64,000 nt of DNA from contig JAPTHN010000015.1 in NCBI GenBank assembly GCA_026936325.1, positions 4,986,117 through 5,050,116 of the forward strand, read 5' to 3'. The notes under the pieces are model-generated. The model had not been told where the DNA came from. It did no database searches and saw only the letters and a list, made by a program, of their open reading frames with translations. Below, in pieces: positions 1-11,149 of the stretch. Both the position numbers and the translations under genes were made by a program. Position 1 is the first letter of the stretch; the number at the start of each line of letters is the position of its first letter. Origin of the DNA: Platynereis dumerilii. Taxonomy: Eukaryota; Annelida; Polychaeta; Phyllodocida; Nereididae.

Positions 1-120
1 CTGTCTGTACGCTTAATATCCAACAACTGTTTGTATGTTTGAAACTTCCATATTAAAACAAACTCCTAAAAATATAATAGGCAGCTTGTAAAATATTTAA
101 ACAATTGAGTATATTATGAC

Positions 121-608
121 CATGCATATATATAGTAATCTTGGTTCGACTATACATTATTTTAAAATTTAACTAACTGTGTTTGATTTTCAAAACATAA
201 ATTGCGTATTATATATATATATCATCATTCTTTTACCCCCTGTGCATTTACTCCTCTTATAAGAATCGAATTATCAGTATCAATATTCTATTTTTGTGAC
301 AAATGATCTGATATGGCAAAATTAATCTTGACAGTCTATAAACTGTGAAAACCAGAATGAAACTGAACCATGCAATAGTAAATCTTGGTTCGACTATACA
401 TTATTTAATTTGACTATCTGTGTATGATTTTCAACACATAAATTGTGTATTATATATATGTATATATCTTCTTTTTTTCCCTCTCTGTGCATTTGCTCCT
501 TTTATAACTATCAAATTATCAATATTTCTGTTTTTTTCTCAAATGATCCAACATGGCAACGTTGATGTTGAAAGACTATAAACTGTGAAAACCAGAATGA
601 AACTGAAC
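121..608 (+). repeat. Two tandem 5'-UTR repeats of the LINE (248 and 240 bp)
   Basis: Copy 1 covers 121-368 and copy 2 covers 369-608. Both open with a CATGCA-type start followed by CTTGGTTCGACTATACATTA and close with AACTGTGAAAACCAGAATGA. They differ by scattered substitutions and small indels. Tandem monomers ahead of a LINE frame are known as promoter units in some LINE families; a promoter role here is inference. Confidence 0.8.
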
Positions 609-1045
609 AATTAATTGCTCAAACACAAAACACAAATGTGACAACAAAAAAACTGTTAATGTGTGATACGCTCCTAATTTCAATTGTTTGATAAATATGT
701 TTGCTTGTATATTGAATGGCATTATCCATCAGCTGTCGCAGAACAGCTGACTATTCACCTATGTTCTTGCTTACTCATATCACCATGTTTGCATTTATTC
801 ACCTTGTTCACCAAACTCACCTCACCAGTATTTATCCAGTCCCCTCATTTTACCTTATTCATACAAAGCAATCGCTGTATATTTTACATTCATGTATCAT
901 TTTTTCTTTTGAAATAACTATCCCGCACCACTATGGTATCACTTGAAGAAACCCTGTTTGATGAACAGTTTGTTCATGCTCTCCTTTGATCTCTCAATCC
1001 TATTACCATGACAATTCCTTCCTCATCCAAAATCGTTCTCATAAT

Positions 1046-3976
1046 ATGAAAATCTTCAATACTAATGCAAGAAGTCTCATGAAAAACTTTGTACATTTTG
1101 AAACCCTATTATCAGAGCTCTCGTCTATGAATTATAGCTTTGAAATATTAACTTTTTCTGAAACCTGGCTTGAAAAATCTTTAGAAAATTGCATTAATTT
1201 CGAAAATTATACCCCTATAATGAAGCACAAGCTCCCTGCCAAAGAAGGTGGTGGATTAGCAACGTTTGTGAAGACCGATATAAAATTTAAAGTAAGAAAT
1301 GACTCATCTTTTCCCATTGAGAAACAAAATCAGTTTGATGGCATTTTTATAGAAATAGACTCAGATATCAAACACACCCGCCCCCTTGTGATAGGAAATA
1401 TATATCGATCCCCTAGCTTTAATAGCATTAGTGATTTTAGTCAACACATGTCATCTATAACAGAAAAGTTGAATAAGGAAAACAAGGAAATAGTTATAGT
1501 AGGAGACCTCAATATTGATCTAATTAAAAGCAGTACTCATACAGAAACAGCAGACTTTCTAGATAATATGATGTCAAATGACCTTTTTCCAAAAATCACA
1601 GTTCCCACAAGAGTCACCCACAGATCAGCTACATTGATAGACCACATTTACTCTAACAATAAAAACTCCTCTACAATAGCTGGAACCTTAAAAACTGACA
1701 TATCTGACCATTTCTCAAATTTTATCTTTCTAGAATGTTCCCCGTCCAAAGAAAAACCTAAACTGATAACTTTCCGAAATTATAGTAAAAGCTCAGTACA
1801 AAAATTCAATTGTGCTCTTTATAACGCAAATTGGACTAGCATACTAAATGACACATGTGTTGATAGCGCCTATGATAAATTTCTAGATGTATATAATACC
1901 CTTAAGAATATCCATCTTCCTCTGGTGACAAGTAAATATAACAAGTATAAACATAAACTTCATGCCTGGATAACCAAAGGAATTTTGAAATCACTGAAAA
2001 CGAAAGACCAGTTGTTCAAAAAGTTGACAAGGATAAAGAATACAAATAGCGCACACTATGAGACACACAAGGAAAAATACCTTAATTACAAAACAATATA
2101 CACCAGACTAGTTAGAGCAGCAAAGCAACATTATTGGACTGAGCAATTTAATTTATGTAAAAACAATATGAAAACCACTTGGAACAACATTAATACACTT
2201 CTAAATCGCAAAAATGACAAGTCAAGTTTCCCTGATTTCTTTACAAACAGCAATAATGAACAAGTTACAAACCCACAAAATATAGCTGCAGAATTTAATG
2301 AATTTTATGTCAATATAGGTCCTCAATTAGCACAAAATATCCCGCAACACCAAACAACAACCCAAGATAATAATGGCATCAATGAAACTCCTCATAGCTT
2401 CTTCCTTACTCCAGTTAATCCAATCGAAATACTTAATATTGTTCAAAATATGAAAGCAAAAACTAGCTTTGGCTTTGACCAAATAAGCCCCAAACTTTTG
2501 AAACAAACTATTCTGCCAATAGTGGATCCACTCTGTCATATAATGAACCTCTCCTTCATAACAGGTATTGTTCCCCAAAATTGTAAAATAGCCAAAGTAC
2601 TGCCTTTTTATAAAACAGATGACCCCCACCAATTTCGAAACTACCGACCAATATCTCTCTTACCTACTTTCTCAAAAATTTTAGAACGCCTAGTACATAA
2701 TAGACTTAATAGTTACCTAAAGACCAATAAGCTCATCACACCAGCACAATATGGCTTTCAACAAAATCTTTCAACAGAAATGGCAATATTAGAACTACAA
2801 GATAGAATAGCCAAGCAACTAATAAATGACAAACTGGGCCTTGGGGTATTCCTCGACCTATCAAAAGCTTTCGACACACTCGACCATAATATTCTACTAA
2901 AAAAACTATCAAAATTAGGGATTAGAGGACTTCCACAACTTTGGTTTTCCAACTACCTCAGCAATAGAGAACAATATGTCCAATTTACAGACCACTCATC
3001 ACCTAAACTGCTGATAAAATGCGGAGTACCCCAAGGCTCAATACTAGGTCCACTTCTCTTTCTTCTCTACATTAATGATATTCCCCAACCTTCAGATAGC
3101 AATATTATACTTTTCGCAGATGACACTAACCTTATCTTCTACAACAATAACATTCAAGCTCTAATCGATTCTGCCAATGAAAAACTTCAAATAATCTCTC
3201 AATGGTTCATAGCAAATAAACTCTCACTAAATTTACAAAAAACCAAATACATTTTATTTCACAAGCCAAGAAAGAAAATTTACCAAAATAACACAGAAAT
3301 TAAAATAAATAATGTTCCCATACAGCAAGTTAAAGAAATAAAATTCCTTGGCGCATACATTGACAACACACTTTCATGGAAAAACCACATATCAAGAAAC
3401 GCTAACCAAATAGTAAAAGTAAATGCAGTTCTATCCCGTCTTAAAAATACTATCCCCAAGCACATACTGAAAACAATATACAATAGCTTAATATATCCAG
3501 ATTTGTCATATGCTGTAACATCTTGGGGTAATATAAGCAACAGAGAAATGAAAAGATTAGAACTATTACAGAAACGGTCCATTAGAAGTATTAGTAGAGT
3601 TAAGTATAATAGCCATACCAATAAACTTTACAAAGAACTTGGCCTCCTTAAAATTAGTGACATATACAAACTTGCCTGTGCAAAATTCTACTTCAAAATA
3701 AAGAAAAATATAGTTCCACAATATTTCCAACAACTCCTCCTTCACAACAGAGACCTACATACCCACTTCACTCGAAATAGCAACAACCTCCATATTTTCA
3801 ATGCTAGTTCTGAACTTAATAAGCAATTAATAAATGTAAAGATTTCTCAAGTATTGAATAACCTCCCTCGACATATAAAAGACAACAGCACCGAATATAA
3901 AATTAAAGACTACCTCCTGTCCTTATATCCCTCCATTTGTATCATTCCAGATTGTTTCATTTGTATGAACTCGTGA
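1046..3976 (+). CDS. LINE endonuclease-reverse transcriptase (976 aa)
   Basis: The protein nicks target DNA and reverse-transcribes the LINE RNA at the nick (target-primed reverse transcription, known for the family). The N-terminal apurinic-type endonuclease spans about residues 1-230, with NARSL near 8, SETWL near 38, GDLNID near 153, LIDHIYS and SDHFSNF near 220. The reverse transcriptase follows at about 500-760, with YRPISLLPTFSKILE, SKAFDTLDH near 607, GVPQGSILGPLLF near 660 and the catalytic FADD at 690-693. A C-terminal tail of about 200 residues follows. I chose the ATG at 1046 because it is the first in-frame ATG and lies just before the conserved NARSL start; the frame itself is open from 965. 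No internal stop is visible and key catalytic residues are present, so the copy may be recent. Confidence 0.88.
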   Translation: MKIFNTNARSLMKNFVHFETLLSELSSMNYSFEILTFSETWLEKSLENCINFENYTPIMKHKLPAKEGGGLATFVKTDIKFKVRNDSSFPIEKQNQFDGIFIEIDSDIKHTRPLVIGNIYRSPSFNSISDFSQHMSSITEKLNKENKEIVIVGDLNIDLIKSSTHTETADFLDNMMSNDLFPKITVPTRVTHRSATLIDHIYSNNKNSSTIAGTLKTDISDHFSNFIFLECSPSKEKPKLITFRNYSKSSVQKFNCALYNANWTSILNDTCVDSAYDKFLDVYNTLKNIHLPLVTSKYNKYKHKLHAWITKGILKSLKTKDQLFKKLTRIKNTNSAHYETHKEKYLNYKTIYTRLVRAAKQHYWTEQFNLCKNNMKTTWNNINTLLNRKNDKSSFPDFFTNSNNEQVTNPQNIAAEFNEFYVNIGPQLAQNIPQHQTTTQDNNGINETPHSFFLTPVNPIEILNIVQNMKAKTSFGFDQISPKLLKQTILPIVDPLCHIMNLSFITGIVPQNCKIAKVLPFYKTDDPHQFRNYRPISLLPTFSKILERLVHNRLNSYLKTNKLITPAQYGFQQNLSTEMAILELQDRIAKQLINDKLGLGVFLDLSKAFDTLDHNILLKKLSKLGIRGLPQLWFSNYLSNREQYVQFTDHSSPKLLIKCGVPQGSILGPLLFLLYINDIPQPSDSNIILFADDTNLIFYNNNIQALIDSANEKLQIISQWFIANKLSLNLQKTKYILFHKPRKKIYQNNTEIKINNVPIQQVKEIKFLGAYIDNTLSWKNHISRNANQIVKVNAVLSRLKNTIPKHILKTIYNSLIYPDLSYAVTSWGNISNREMKRLELLQKRSIRSISRVKYNSHTNKLYKELGLLKISDIYKLACAKFYFKIKKNIVPQYFQQLLLHNRDLHTHFTRNSNNLHIFNASSELNKQLINVKISQVLNNLPRHIKDNSTEYKIKDYLLSLYPSICIIPDCFICMNS

Positions 3977-4256
3977 GCAACATTGCACTACCTTATTGAA
4001 TTAATCATTAGTTAAATATAAAAATTCATCATCCCATCTCATCACCCACCATTCCATATCATCCATCATATCATCCTGTTAGGGCGCACGCCTACAGAAT
4101 TATATTCTTTTGTGTATGCCCTATGGCAAAACAATATTTACAACTGTACAGATGCAGTAATTTAGAGTTTTACAAGGTCCTTTTGCTTTATATATATGTG
4201 CTTTATGTACGACTGTTTGTTATTGCCATGAACTAAATAAATTACAATTACAATAG

Positions 4257-6629
4257 TAAAGTCTTAGGTACTAAGTGGAATTTTGAGTCTGACATGTTTT
4301 CTTTCAGTGTGAAATTTGACGACAATGTTCCTGTGACTAGGAGATTGATGCTTAGCACTGTAGCTTCTATCTTTGATCCCTTGGGTCTCATCATTCCTGT
4401 TGTGGTCACTGGAAAAATCTTGTTTCAAGATGTCACTCGTTTGAAGTTGGATTGGGATTCCGTTGTGCCTCAAGACGTTCTCAACAGATGGTTAGTTTGG
4501 ATTCATGGTCTTCAACATTTGAAGGATTTCCGAATTCCCAGGTGCATAAAGCCTACAAGGTTTGATGATGGTGTCTTAGAGCTACATCACTTCAGTGATG
4601 CTAGCGAAAAGGCGCTAGGCTGTTGTTCATATCTTCGTTGCCTCAACAAATTTGGTGAAATTTCCACTTCTTTGGTGATAAGTAAGGGTAAAGTAGCCCC
4701 TCTTAAATCCCTTAGTATTCCAAGGTTGGAGTTACAGGCAGCGGTTATGGCAGCAAGAATGGATGATTTTCTGAGGTCTGAGTTGGATCTTGATCTGGGA
4801 CGTTCTTACTTTTGGGTGGACAGTAAGATAGTTTTGCAATACATCCTTAATGAGAGTAGGAGGTTCAATGTCTATGTTGCAAATAGAGTGGGCACAATTA
4901 GACAGTTGACAAGTCCAGATCAATGGCATCATATTTCAGGTTTGGATAATCCAGCTGATTTAATCACCAGGGGGCAGGATCCCCAGAGTTTAGATGTTGT
5001 CTCTTGGTTCCAAGGTCCTAAATTCCTTCGTACTTACAAGTCGGAGTGGGAGGTCGAGAATGCAGTGGATTTGGATTAGCTTCGGACGATCCGGAAGTTA
5101 AGAAGGAACCAAAACTTCCATCCAAAGTGTCTCTGGTGGTGTCCGTGGCAGAAGATCCAGTCAACAAATTATTTGATCACTACTCTAGTTGGTACCGACT
5201 AAAAAAGGGAGTTGCTTGGTTGTTAAAGTTCAAGTTGTTTCTACGGAACGGAAGAAAATTGGTTGAATCTTCGAATCTCAAAGTCAAAGATATCCAAGAA
5301 GCTGAGTCGTCTATTGTCAAATATGTTCAGTTGCAATGTTTTGGCAAGGAGGTCGGGAAACTTAGAAAAGGTCTTCCTGTTAGCAAGTCGAGTGTCATTG
5401 CTAGTCTCTCTCCATTTCTGGATGATCAAGGTGTTCTTCGTGTGGGAGGAAGGATTAAGCATGCTCCGGTTGAAGGTGTGGCAAAGCATCCAATCCTTGT
5501 ACCTCACACTCATGTCATTGCTCAGAGAATTGCTCTGGAATCTCATAACTTGGCACATCTTGGTGTTGAGTGGGTGGTTAGCTCAATCAGACAAACATTT
5601 TGGATCACGAAGATCAGAAAGGTCGTGAAATCAGTGTCTCATTCTTGTGTCACCTGTCGCAAACTGTTTGCTGGTCCGAGTGTTCAAAAAATGGCTGATC
5701 TACCTGTTGAAAGGCTTTGTCCAGATAAACCTCCATTCACTTTTGTAGGATTAGATTGTTTTGGTCCTTTTAAAGTCAAAGTGGGAAGGTCGGAGGTCAA
5801 GCGTTATGGTTGTGTATTCACTTGCCTAACTACCAGGGCCATTCATATAGAGAAGCTTGATTCATTGGACTCGGATAGTTTCATCAATTGTCTCAGAAGA
5901 TTCACTTCTCGCAGGGGATTCCCATCCAAATTTTGGTCTGACAACGGAACAAACATGGTTGGTGGTCTCAATGAAATGAGAAAAGATTTCAATTTTCGTG
6001 ATGAACAAACAATTCAGCATTTTTGTACAATGTATGATATTGAGTGGAGTTTCAACCCTCCATCTGCATCTCATTTCGGTGGGATATGGGAAAGAATGAT
6101 CCGTACCATTCGTCGTGTTTTGCTAGGATTGACAGGATTCAATTGTAGATTGTCTGATGAAATGTTGAATACTCTCTTTTGCGAGGTTGAATGTATTGTC
6201 AATGGCAGGCCAATCACTAAAATGAGTGATGATGTTAATGATGTAGCCCCGCTCACTCCAAATCATCTGTTATTGCTCAAACAAAATTTGGCCTTGCCAC
6301 CTGGTAAATTTGATGAGACAGATTTGTACAGAAGGAGGTGGAGATGTGTCCAACACCTGTCAAATTGTTTCTGGCAGCAATGGCTAAAATTATATGTGCC
6401 AGAGTTACAAAAACGTTCAAAATGGTTTAATCAACAGGGCAACATCAAAATTGGTGACCTAATTCTAATTCTTGACGAAGGGACCCCAAGGGGGTTGTGG
6501 CCGATGGGTGTTGTTACTGATTGTCATGTTAGCTCTGATGGACTGGTTAGATCTGTAAAGATCAAAACAAAAACCACTGAACTTGTCAGACCTGTCACAA
6601 AGGTCGTTCAACTTGAAGGATCACATTAA
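4257..6629 (+). pseudogene. BEL/Pao pol remnant: RT end, RNase H, integrase, C-terminal domain
   Basis: RNase H-type sequence is seen as LHHFSDASEKALG, IPRLELQAAVMAARM and FWVDSKIVLQYI. Integrase is seen as an HH-CC zinc region around 5,530-5,670, then GLDCFGPF, WSDNGTNM and FGGIWERMIRT carrying the D-D-E triad. The C-terminal BEL/Pao domain is seen as LYRRRWRCVQHL and PRGLWPMGVV. These domains and their order are diagnostic for BEL/Pao. This copy is not intact. Confidence 0.85.
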
Positions 6630-6753
6630 TGATCCAACTGTAAATATTCTTCTTTTAAACCACACACAAAAAAAATCAAATGTTTTATAAGCCTAAAATT
6701 GTGGTTTTATTTATTTTGAATTATGTATGTTTTAGATAATTCAAGGTGGGGAG

Positions 6754-7667
6754 TGTTGAATTTAAAATACAATTTTTATAATTTTTATAATTCAATTTAC
6801 TTTGTATATTTCAGTCATTGATCATTGATTGTATTTGCTGTACTATTGTGAGAATTTGCCAAACAACAGTTCAGTATAACTGTCAAAATAAGCTGTAGAA
6901 TCTTTAGTTTCTGTGTTCTAGTGAGGTTATTCACAGTTTTTAATATCAGGAAACATAGTCCTAATGCTAAATTATAGAGCTGTAAATTCACTTGGAAATA
7001 GTCATTTGAACTGTCAAGATGGGAAATCCATCTAAAAGCTACACATGTCAAAGGTATGTTAAATTAATTATTTTAATCCAATCTTGCATAAATTTATAGA
7101 AATAGATTTAATATACAGATTTATAGAAATAGTTTATTATATAGTGAATTTCAATCCATTTTCTACTGTGTTCTAATAGATTGTATTTCTATTGTATTTT
7201 AGAATAATGAGTTTATGAAAAGGTCAATTTCCTGGCTGTGCCCAGATGTATGTACATGCTAAGGCTGTTGCACATCCTTGTAAGTTCCATGCTTATGTAT
7301 TTTATTTTATTGGTTTATTGCTCATTTATATGAATGGTTCTTTGGGAGAAACTAAATTATATTAATTACCAGCCAGCCAATGATGTTTATAAATAACTTT
7401 TGGTTATACAAACTACATAATTTTATCTGCTCTTCTCTTTACATGTATTTTGAGCATGATTAATTGTAATGGCTTTATGAGTCTTTTACTTATCAATTTT
7501 GAGTGTTTATCACATGATCTTTTGTCTTTATTTCTTATTTTTTTTATCAAATGTATTTACGATGATTTATGTAAATTTCAGATTACCAGCAGCTACTTTG
7601 TAAGCTGAGTGAATAAATGTGCATCAATCTACACCTAAGTTGTCATCTCTATGGGCACAAGCCAACA
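6754..7667 (+). repeat. 3' LTR of the first BEL/Pao element (about 914 bp)
   Basis: It starts TGTTG directly after the purine tract and probably ends CAACA at 7663-7667, giving the same TGTTG...CAACA ends as the second BEL/Pao element. An AATAAA-like signal (GAATAAATG, about 7612) lies near the 3' end. No partner LTR is in the window, so the right edge is inferred from the terminal bases. Confidence 0.6.
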
Positions 7668-8260
7668 ATATTTGTTGTTGGAATAATCATGAAGATGCAT
7701 TATAACACCATCACAGACAAAATCACTCTGTCGAAAGGTTTTCTGGATTGGAACCATACCAATTTATAACTGCACCCATTTCCATAATTGTTTTGGCCTG
7801 ATGTGTAATAAAATTGTGTCGGTCAGTCTATCATTGCATGATGTGAATTTTGAGATGCAAGACCTACTTAATGACTTACCTACTTAGTGCTTTATTGGAA
7901 TTTTTTCAAGCTATATATGGTTCTGAGCACCACCTAGCTTTTAATGTAGTGCATGTACATTATTTTACAATGTAGCTACAATTAGTCCTGCGCCAGAATG
8001 CTTTGTCTTTGTTTGTTTGGGTATTGAGAGAGTATGGATAGATGATTGGGGCTTTACGTGCTGTATTTATGCACTGGTAGGCTAACTAGTACAGGAGGAG
8101 AACATGGCAATTAGGCAAAGGATGATTGAAACAGCAGTCCAACATAGACCAATACAGGTGACCCGGCAAGAGCCGCATTAAAACCCTGGACCCAGCGATT
8201 GGCAGTTCAGCATGCTAGTACTAGACATAGAAAAATTAGGAAAAAATAAGCATCCCGGAT
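7668..8260. other. Intergenic, nothing recognised
   Basis: AT-rich sequence without a credible reading frame, inverted repeat or known element. A stretch near 8,150-8,220 is locally GC-richer, but I could not assign it. Confidence 0.5.
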
Positions 8261-9250
8261 GTATGTATCTTCAGGTCTGAGCAGATGAAAATGCGTCCGT
8301 TTTAATTTCCAGTGCAGAAGGGGGGGGGAGATTATCCTGCAATGTGTTATCCATCACACACTAATTGTCAACCCCATTCTCAGAAAGCAAAGACTTCAAC
8401 AGTCGATCCTGAAACGTAATAATTATGCCACCTCAGCGAAATCCTCTGCAAATACAGACAATCTGTTTGTGTTAAGGCAAGGCTCAGCAGTGGCATTTCT
8501 GAAAGGTCTTTGGTTACAGTCAAACAAATACAGAGCAATTAGGGGCTTTAGGTTGTTGCTGTGCAAACAGTGTGCTATAGTGCAGACTTTAATTGACCAC
8601 AAGTTGAGCTGAAGGTGTGAGAGTTGGCAGCTGCTGAAGAAGTGTATACAACGCATTTGGTTATGAGCAAGTTGCATTTTGTGGGAAAAGGAGAGGAAGA
8701 GTTAAGATCATTCCTGTGTCTTTAGTTTTTTTGTGGAGGTTCTGCAGCAATCTTTCATTGTTTTGAATTTGATATGTTGTATATAACAAATCAGGTTGAT
8801 ATTGAGAACAAGATATTTAGTTGGTGGTGTCAAAACAGTCAAATGGATGGTTCACAGACTTGTACATATTTTATCCTTGGCTTCCAAGGATTAGTGTAGG
8901 ATAAGTATAGGCTATACATAACAGGAGAGGAAATATGTGGCTTATAACCCGAGGGCTTTAACCCGAGATGTGATAAACACATATTCTCAATCCCATGGTA
9001 AATAAACATCTTATACCATGAGACAAACAGTCAAAAATGAGGTGCAAGTGGACAACGAAGAATATGGGATTTTTCACAGTGAAATACAAGCTTTTGATTT
9101 GCTGACTGAGGTGTCGAATGGCATAAATGTGGTTATAAACTGCCTGAAATGAAATATAAATTTGCAAGTCACATTTGCAGCTCTGACTTCCCAGTGATTA
9201 TCCAGAATGTAAATAAATATGCATTGATTCGGAATTATGTTTTTCAGTAA
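8261..9250. repeat. 1.7-kb repeat unit, copy a (partial)
   Basis: It shares landmarks with later copies: AATCCTCTGCAAATACAG at about 8,440, GTGGCATTTCTGAAAGGTCT, CAATTAGGGGCTTT and ATGGATGGTTCACAG. The short minus-strand frames found at this place in several copies arise from duplication; their frame is not preserved across the family, so no protein is called. Confidence 0.65.
8925..9115. repeat. Dispersed 190-bp repeat, copy 1
   Basis: It runs from ACAGGAGAGGAAATATGTGG to CAGTGAAATAC and matches 10,425-10,615 in the same orientation at moderate identity. The other 1.7-kb unit copies lack it, so it is probably a separate small element. No clear inverted ends or target duplication were seen. 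Confidence 0.5.
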
Positions 9251-9583
9251 GAACTTTTCACGCTCTTTTATTTCATTAACAAATTTTTAATGTGCTTTCA
9301 GAATTGAATCTTATGTTTGACATAATTATGGAGTATGATAATTTTTTTCCTTACGTTTCAGCCATATATATCTTGTTCATCACGAAATTTAGTCAGCCCT
9401 GGATGAGAAATATATGTTAAAAAAATAATAAAATGAAGATGTCAATGAAACCTTCTCCAATTTGACACACTTCTTTTAAATTTGAAACTTTGCTACCTGA
9501 GATAATCTCATCACCGTCACGTTCTGCAGATATTTAGCTTAATTTAGTGTTAATTTTATCCTGATGTCTGTAATCCAAGTACA

Positions 9584-9741
9584 CAGTGGCGTAACTAGGT
9601 GGTCTCGAGCGGGGGGGCACCTGGGGGGGCACGCTATTCTCTGGGGGGGCACCCTCTACACTAACTGTATATTTTAGCCAGAGTTGGAAAGTTCATTTGG
9701 GGGGGCACCTGGGGGCACAGGTCCAATATGGGACGCCACTG
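9584..9741. mobile_element. hAT-type MITE (158 bp)
   Basis: The ends are perfect inverted repeats CAGTGGCG...CGCCACTG, flanked by an 8-bp direct duplication CAAGTACA (9576-9583 and 9742-9749). An 8-bp duplication and CAG-type ends are the hallmark of hAT insertions. The interior is rich in G runs (GGGGGGGCACC). It has no coding capacity. A related, truncated copy lies in the opposite orientation at 52,553. Confidence 0.9.
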
Positions 9742-9749
9742 CAAGTACA

Positions 9750-10424
9750 TGGCTTTTATTTTGTCGATATCATTTGTCATTTTAGAACATGACCTGATAC
9801 TGTCTCTTGATTTTATTTTCAATCATGTGCACAAGCAGAAACGATGTGATTCGTGATGCTTTGACTTGGCTAGGCCAGTCCACTCATTTATGAATTGATG
9901 ACAGTTTCAAATGCCCGCGGACAAGCGTTGATTGCGCCAGTTGTACAACACCTTTTAGTTCACAATTTACACAAAAAAGACACCCACATGTCGGATTGTC
10001 GGTGTCAGTACTTGCTTTGCTATCTTTCTAGATATCAGACACATGTGTCCTGTAACCTGGTTGTGTTGACTGTGTTTTAAAAAGCAAAATTAGCCATAAA
10101 AAAAGTTATACGTTCCATTGTCTGGACGTTCAAGTGCAGTGGCTGCCACATATGTACCAAAAATGAAAAAAACATACTAAATCAATTGCTCCAACTTAAT
10201 TTATGATTTTCACACCAAATTTGTTGACCAGAAAGTTTATTATGATTCACCTCAAATTAGTGTGTTTAGACCAGTAGAAGAGTTATAAAAATAAAAGTGA
10301 GGGCATCCATGCTTATCAACACAAATACACAGACCAAAGAAAAAAAAGACATGTAAGTACATTCATTTTGTGTTAAGAAATCTCAGCCCAGCTGTGAACT
10401 GACAGTAGGATGAGAATAGGTTAT
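9750..10424. other. Intergenic, nothing recognised
   Basis: No coding, structural or element signature supported here. A short 61-residue frame near 9,900 looks random. Confidence 0.45.
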
Positions 10425-10615
10425 TTAACAGGGGAGAGGTGATATGTGATTTATCACCAGAGGGCTCTAGCCCAAGCTGTAATAAACACAAATTCCCGAT
10501 CACAAGGTCAATAACCGGCTTATACCATTATACAAACACTCAAACAGTCAAACATGAGACGATAAGTGGACAACAAAGAATATGGGATTTATCGCAGTGA
10601 AATACCGGAATAATT
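10425..10615. repeat. Dispersed 190-bp repeat, copy 2
   Basis: Second copy of the repeat at 8,925. Shared blocks include CAAACAGTCAAA, GTGGACAAC and AAGAATATGGGATTT. The two copies are about 1.5 kb apart. Confidence 0.5.
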
Positions 10616-11149
10616 GTGATTGGCTGACAGGGGAGTGAAATGGTAAAGTAAATTATAAATGAAAACGTGAACTTCTCATATCAATTTAAAATAGTTGAGA
10701 AGAGTGCTGATCAAGCTTTTCTTGAAATATAATTAATCAATCAACCATGCACCTGAAGTGTGATTAGTTGTTTCTCTGAGCTTTTTAATTAACTGTGATT
10801 GACTCCTTCTTCACAAAAAGACCAGTCTAGACCACACTTCTTTTATATGACTGCCTATTTTGAAAGAGTTTCTACTTCAATATTACATTAAAGTACATAT
10901 TTATTGACCGATTTTCATTCATATAATTTGAACACAAAGTAAACTCATCACAGCTCTGATTTATTTATGCCTTCTGTAGAAATCCCAGAAAACATAGATA
11001 TTTTTGTGCTTTATTAATGAAATATTCAGAAGCAATCGGAAACGGCATGTCGCTCTCCAATAATAGCAAATAAAATTGACAAAATTTCCCGTTATCTCAC
11101 TAAAGTTGCAATAAATTACAATGTTTTATGACAGGAAACGATATCCCAG

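Larger units (their letters stand above)
1..4256 (+). mobile_element. LINE (APE-type non-LTR retrotransposon), 5' end outside window
   Basis: The element has a long 5' untranslated stretch with a two-copy tandem repeat, one long endonuclease-reverse transcriptase frame and a 3' tail ending in AT-rich ACAATTACAATA-like sequence near 4,240-4,256. Directly after that tail, BEL/Pao coding sequence begins mid-protein, so the LINE probably inserted into that element. The 5' flank is off the window, so a target duplication cannot be checked. The protein resembles the CR1/Jockey/L2 assemblage; the exact clade is not decided. No separate ORF1 is recognisable upstream. The 3' boundary is good to a few bases. 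Confidence 0.85.
4257..7667 (+). mobile_element. BEL/Pao LTR retrotransposon, 3' half (fossil, split by the LINE)
   Basis: The visible half holds the end of the reverse transcriptase, RNase H, integrase and the C-terminal domain, then a purine tract (CAAGGTGGGGAG, 6742-6753) and a 3' LTR. It enters mid-protein directly after the LINE tail. The sequence is clearly related to, but well diverged from, the BEL/Pao copy at 17.7-24.7 kb. It is broken: the LINE insertion plus about one visible break in the coding part. Its 5' half and 5' LTR are outside the window. It predates the LINE. Confidence 0.85.

Noticed and set aside
149-405. B-box-like GGTTCGACTAT in both LINE monomers
   Set aside because: Does not end in the required CC and no A box precedes it.
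684-946. Two overlapping 76-77-residue frames as LINE ORF1
   Set aside because: No zinc knuckle, coiled coil or RRM-like features; the frames overlap and look random.
8150-8225. tRNA-like stretch on the minus strand
   Set aside because: B-box match is poor and no A box fits.
8423-8677. Minus-strand frame recurring at 11,976 and 13,662 with shared residues (LIAFYLFDSN, RPFRNAT)
   Set aside because: The shared residues follow from duplication of the 1.7-kb unit. Lengths and ends differ, and the fourth copy near 16.56 kb loses the shared part.
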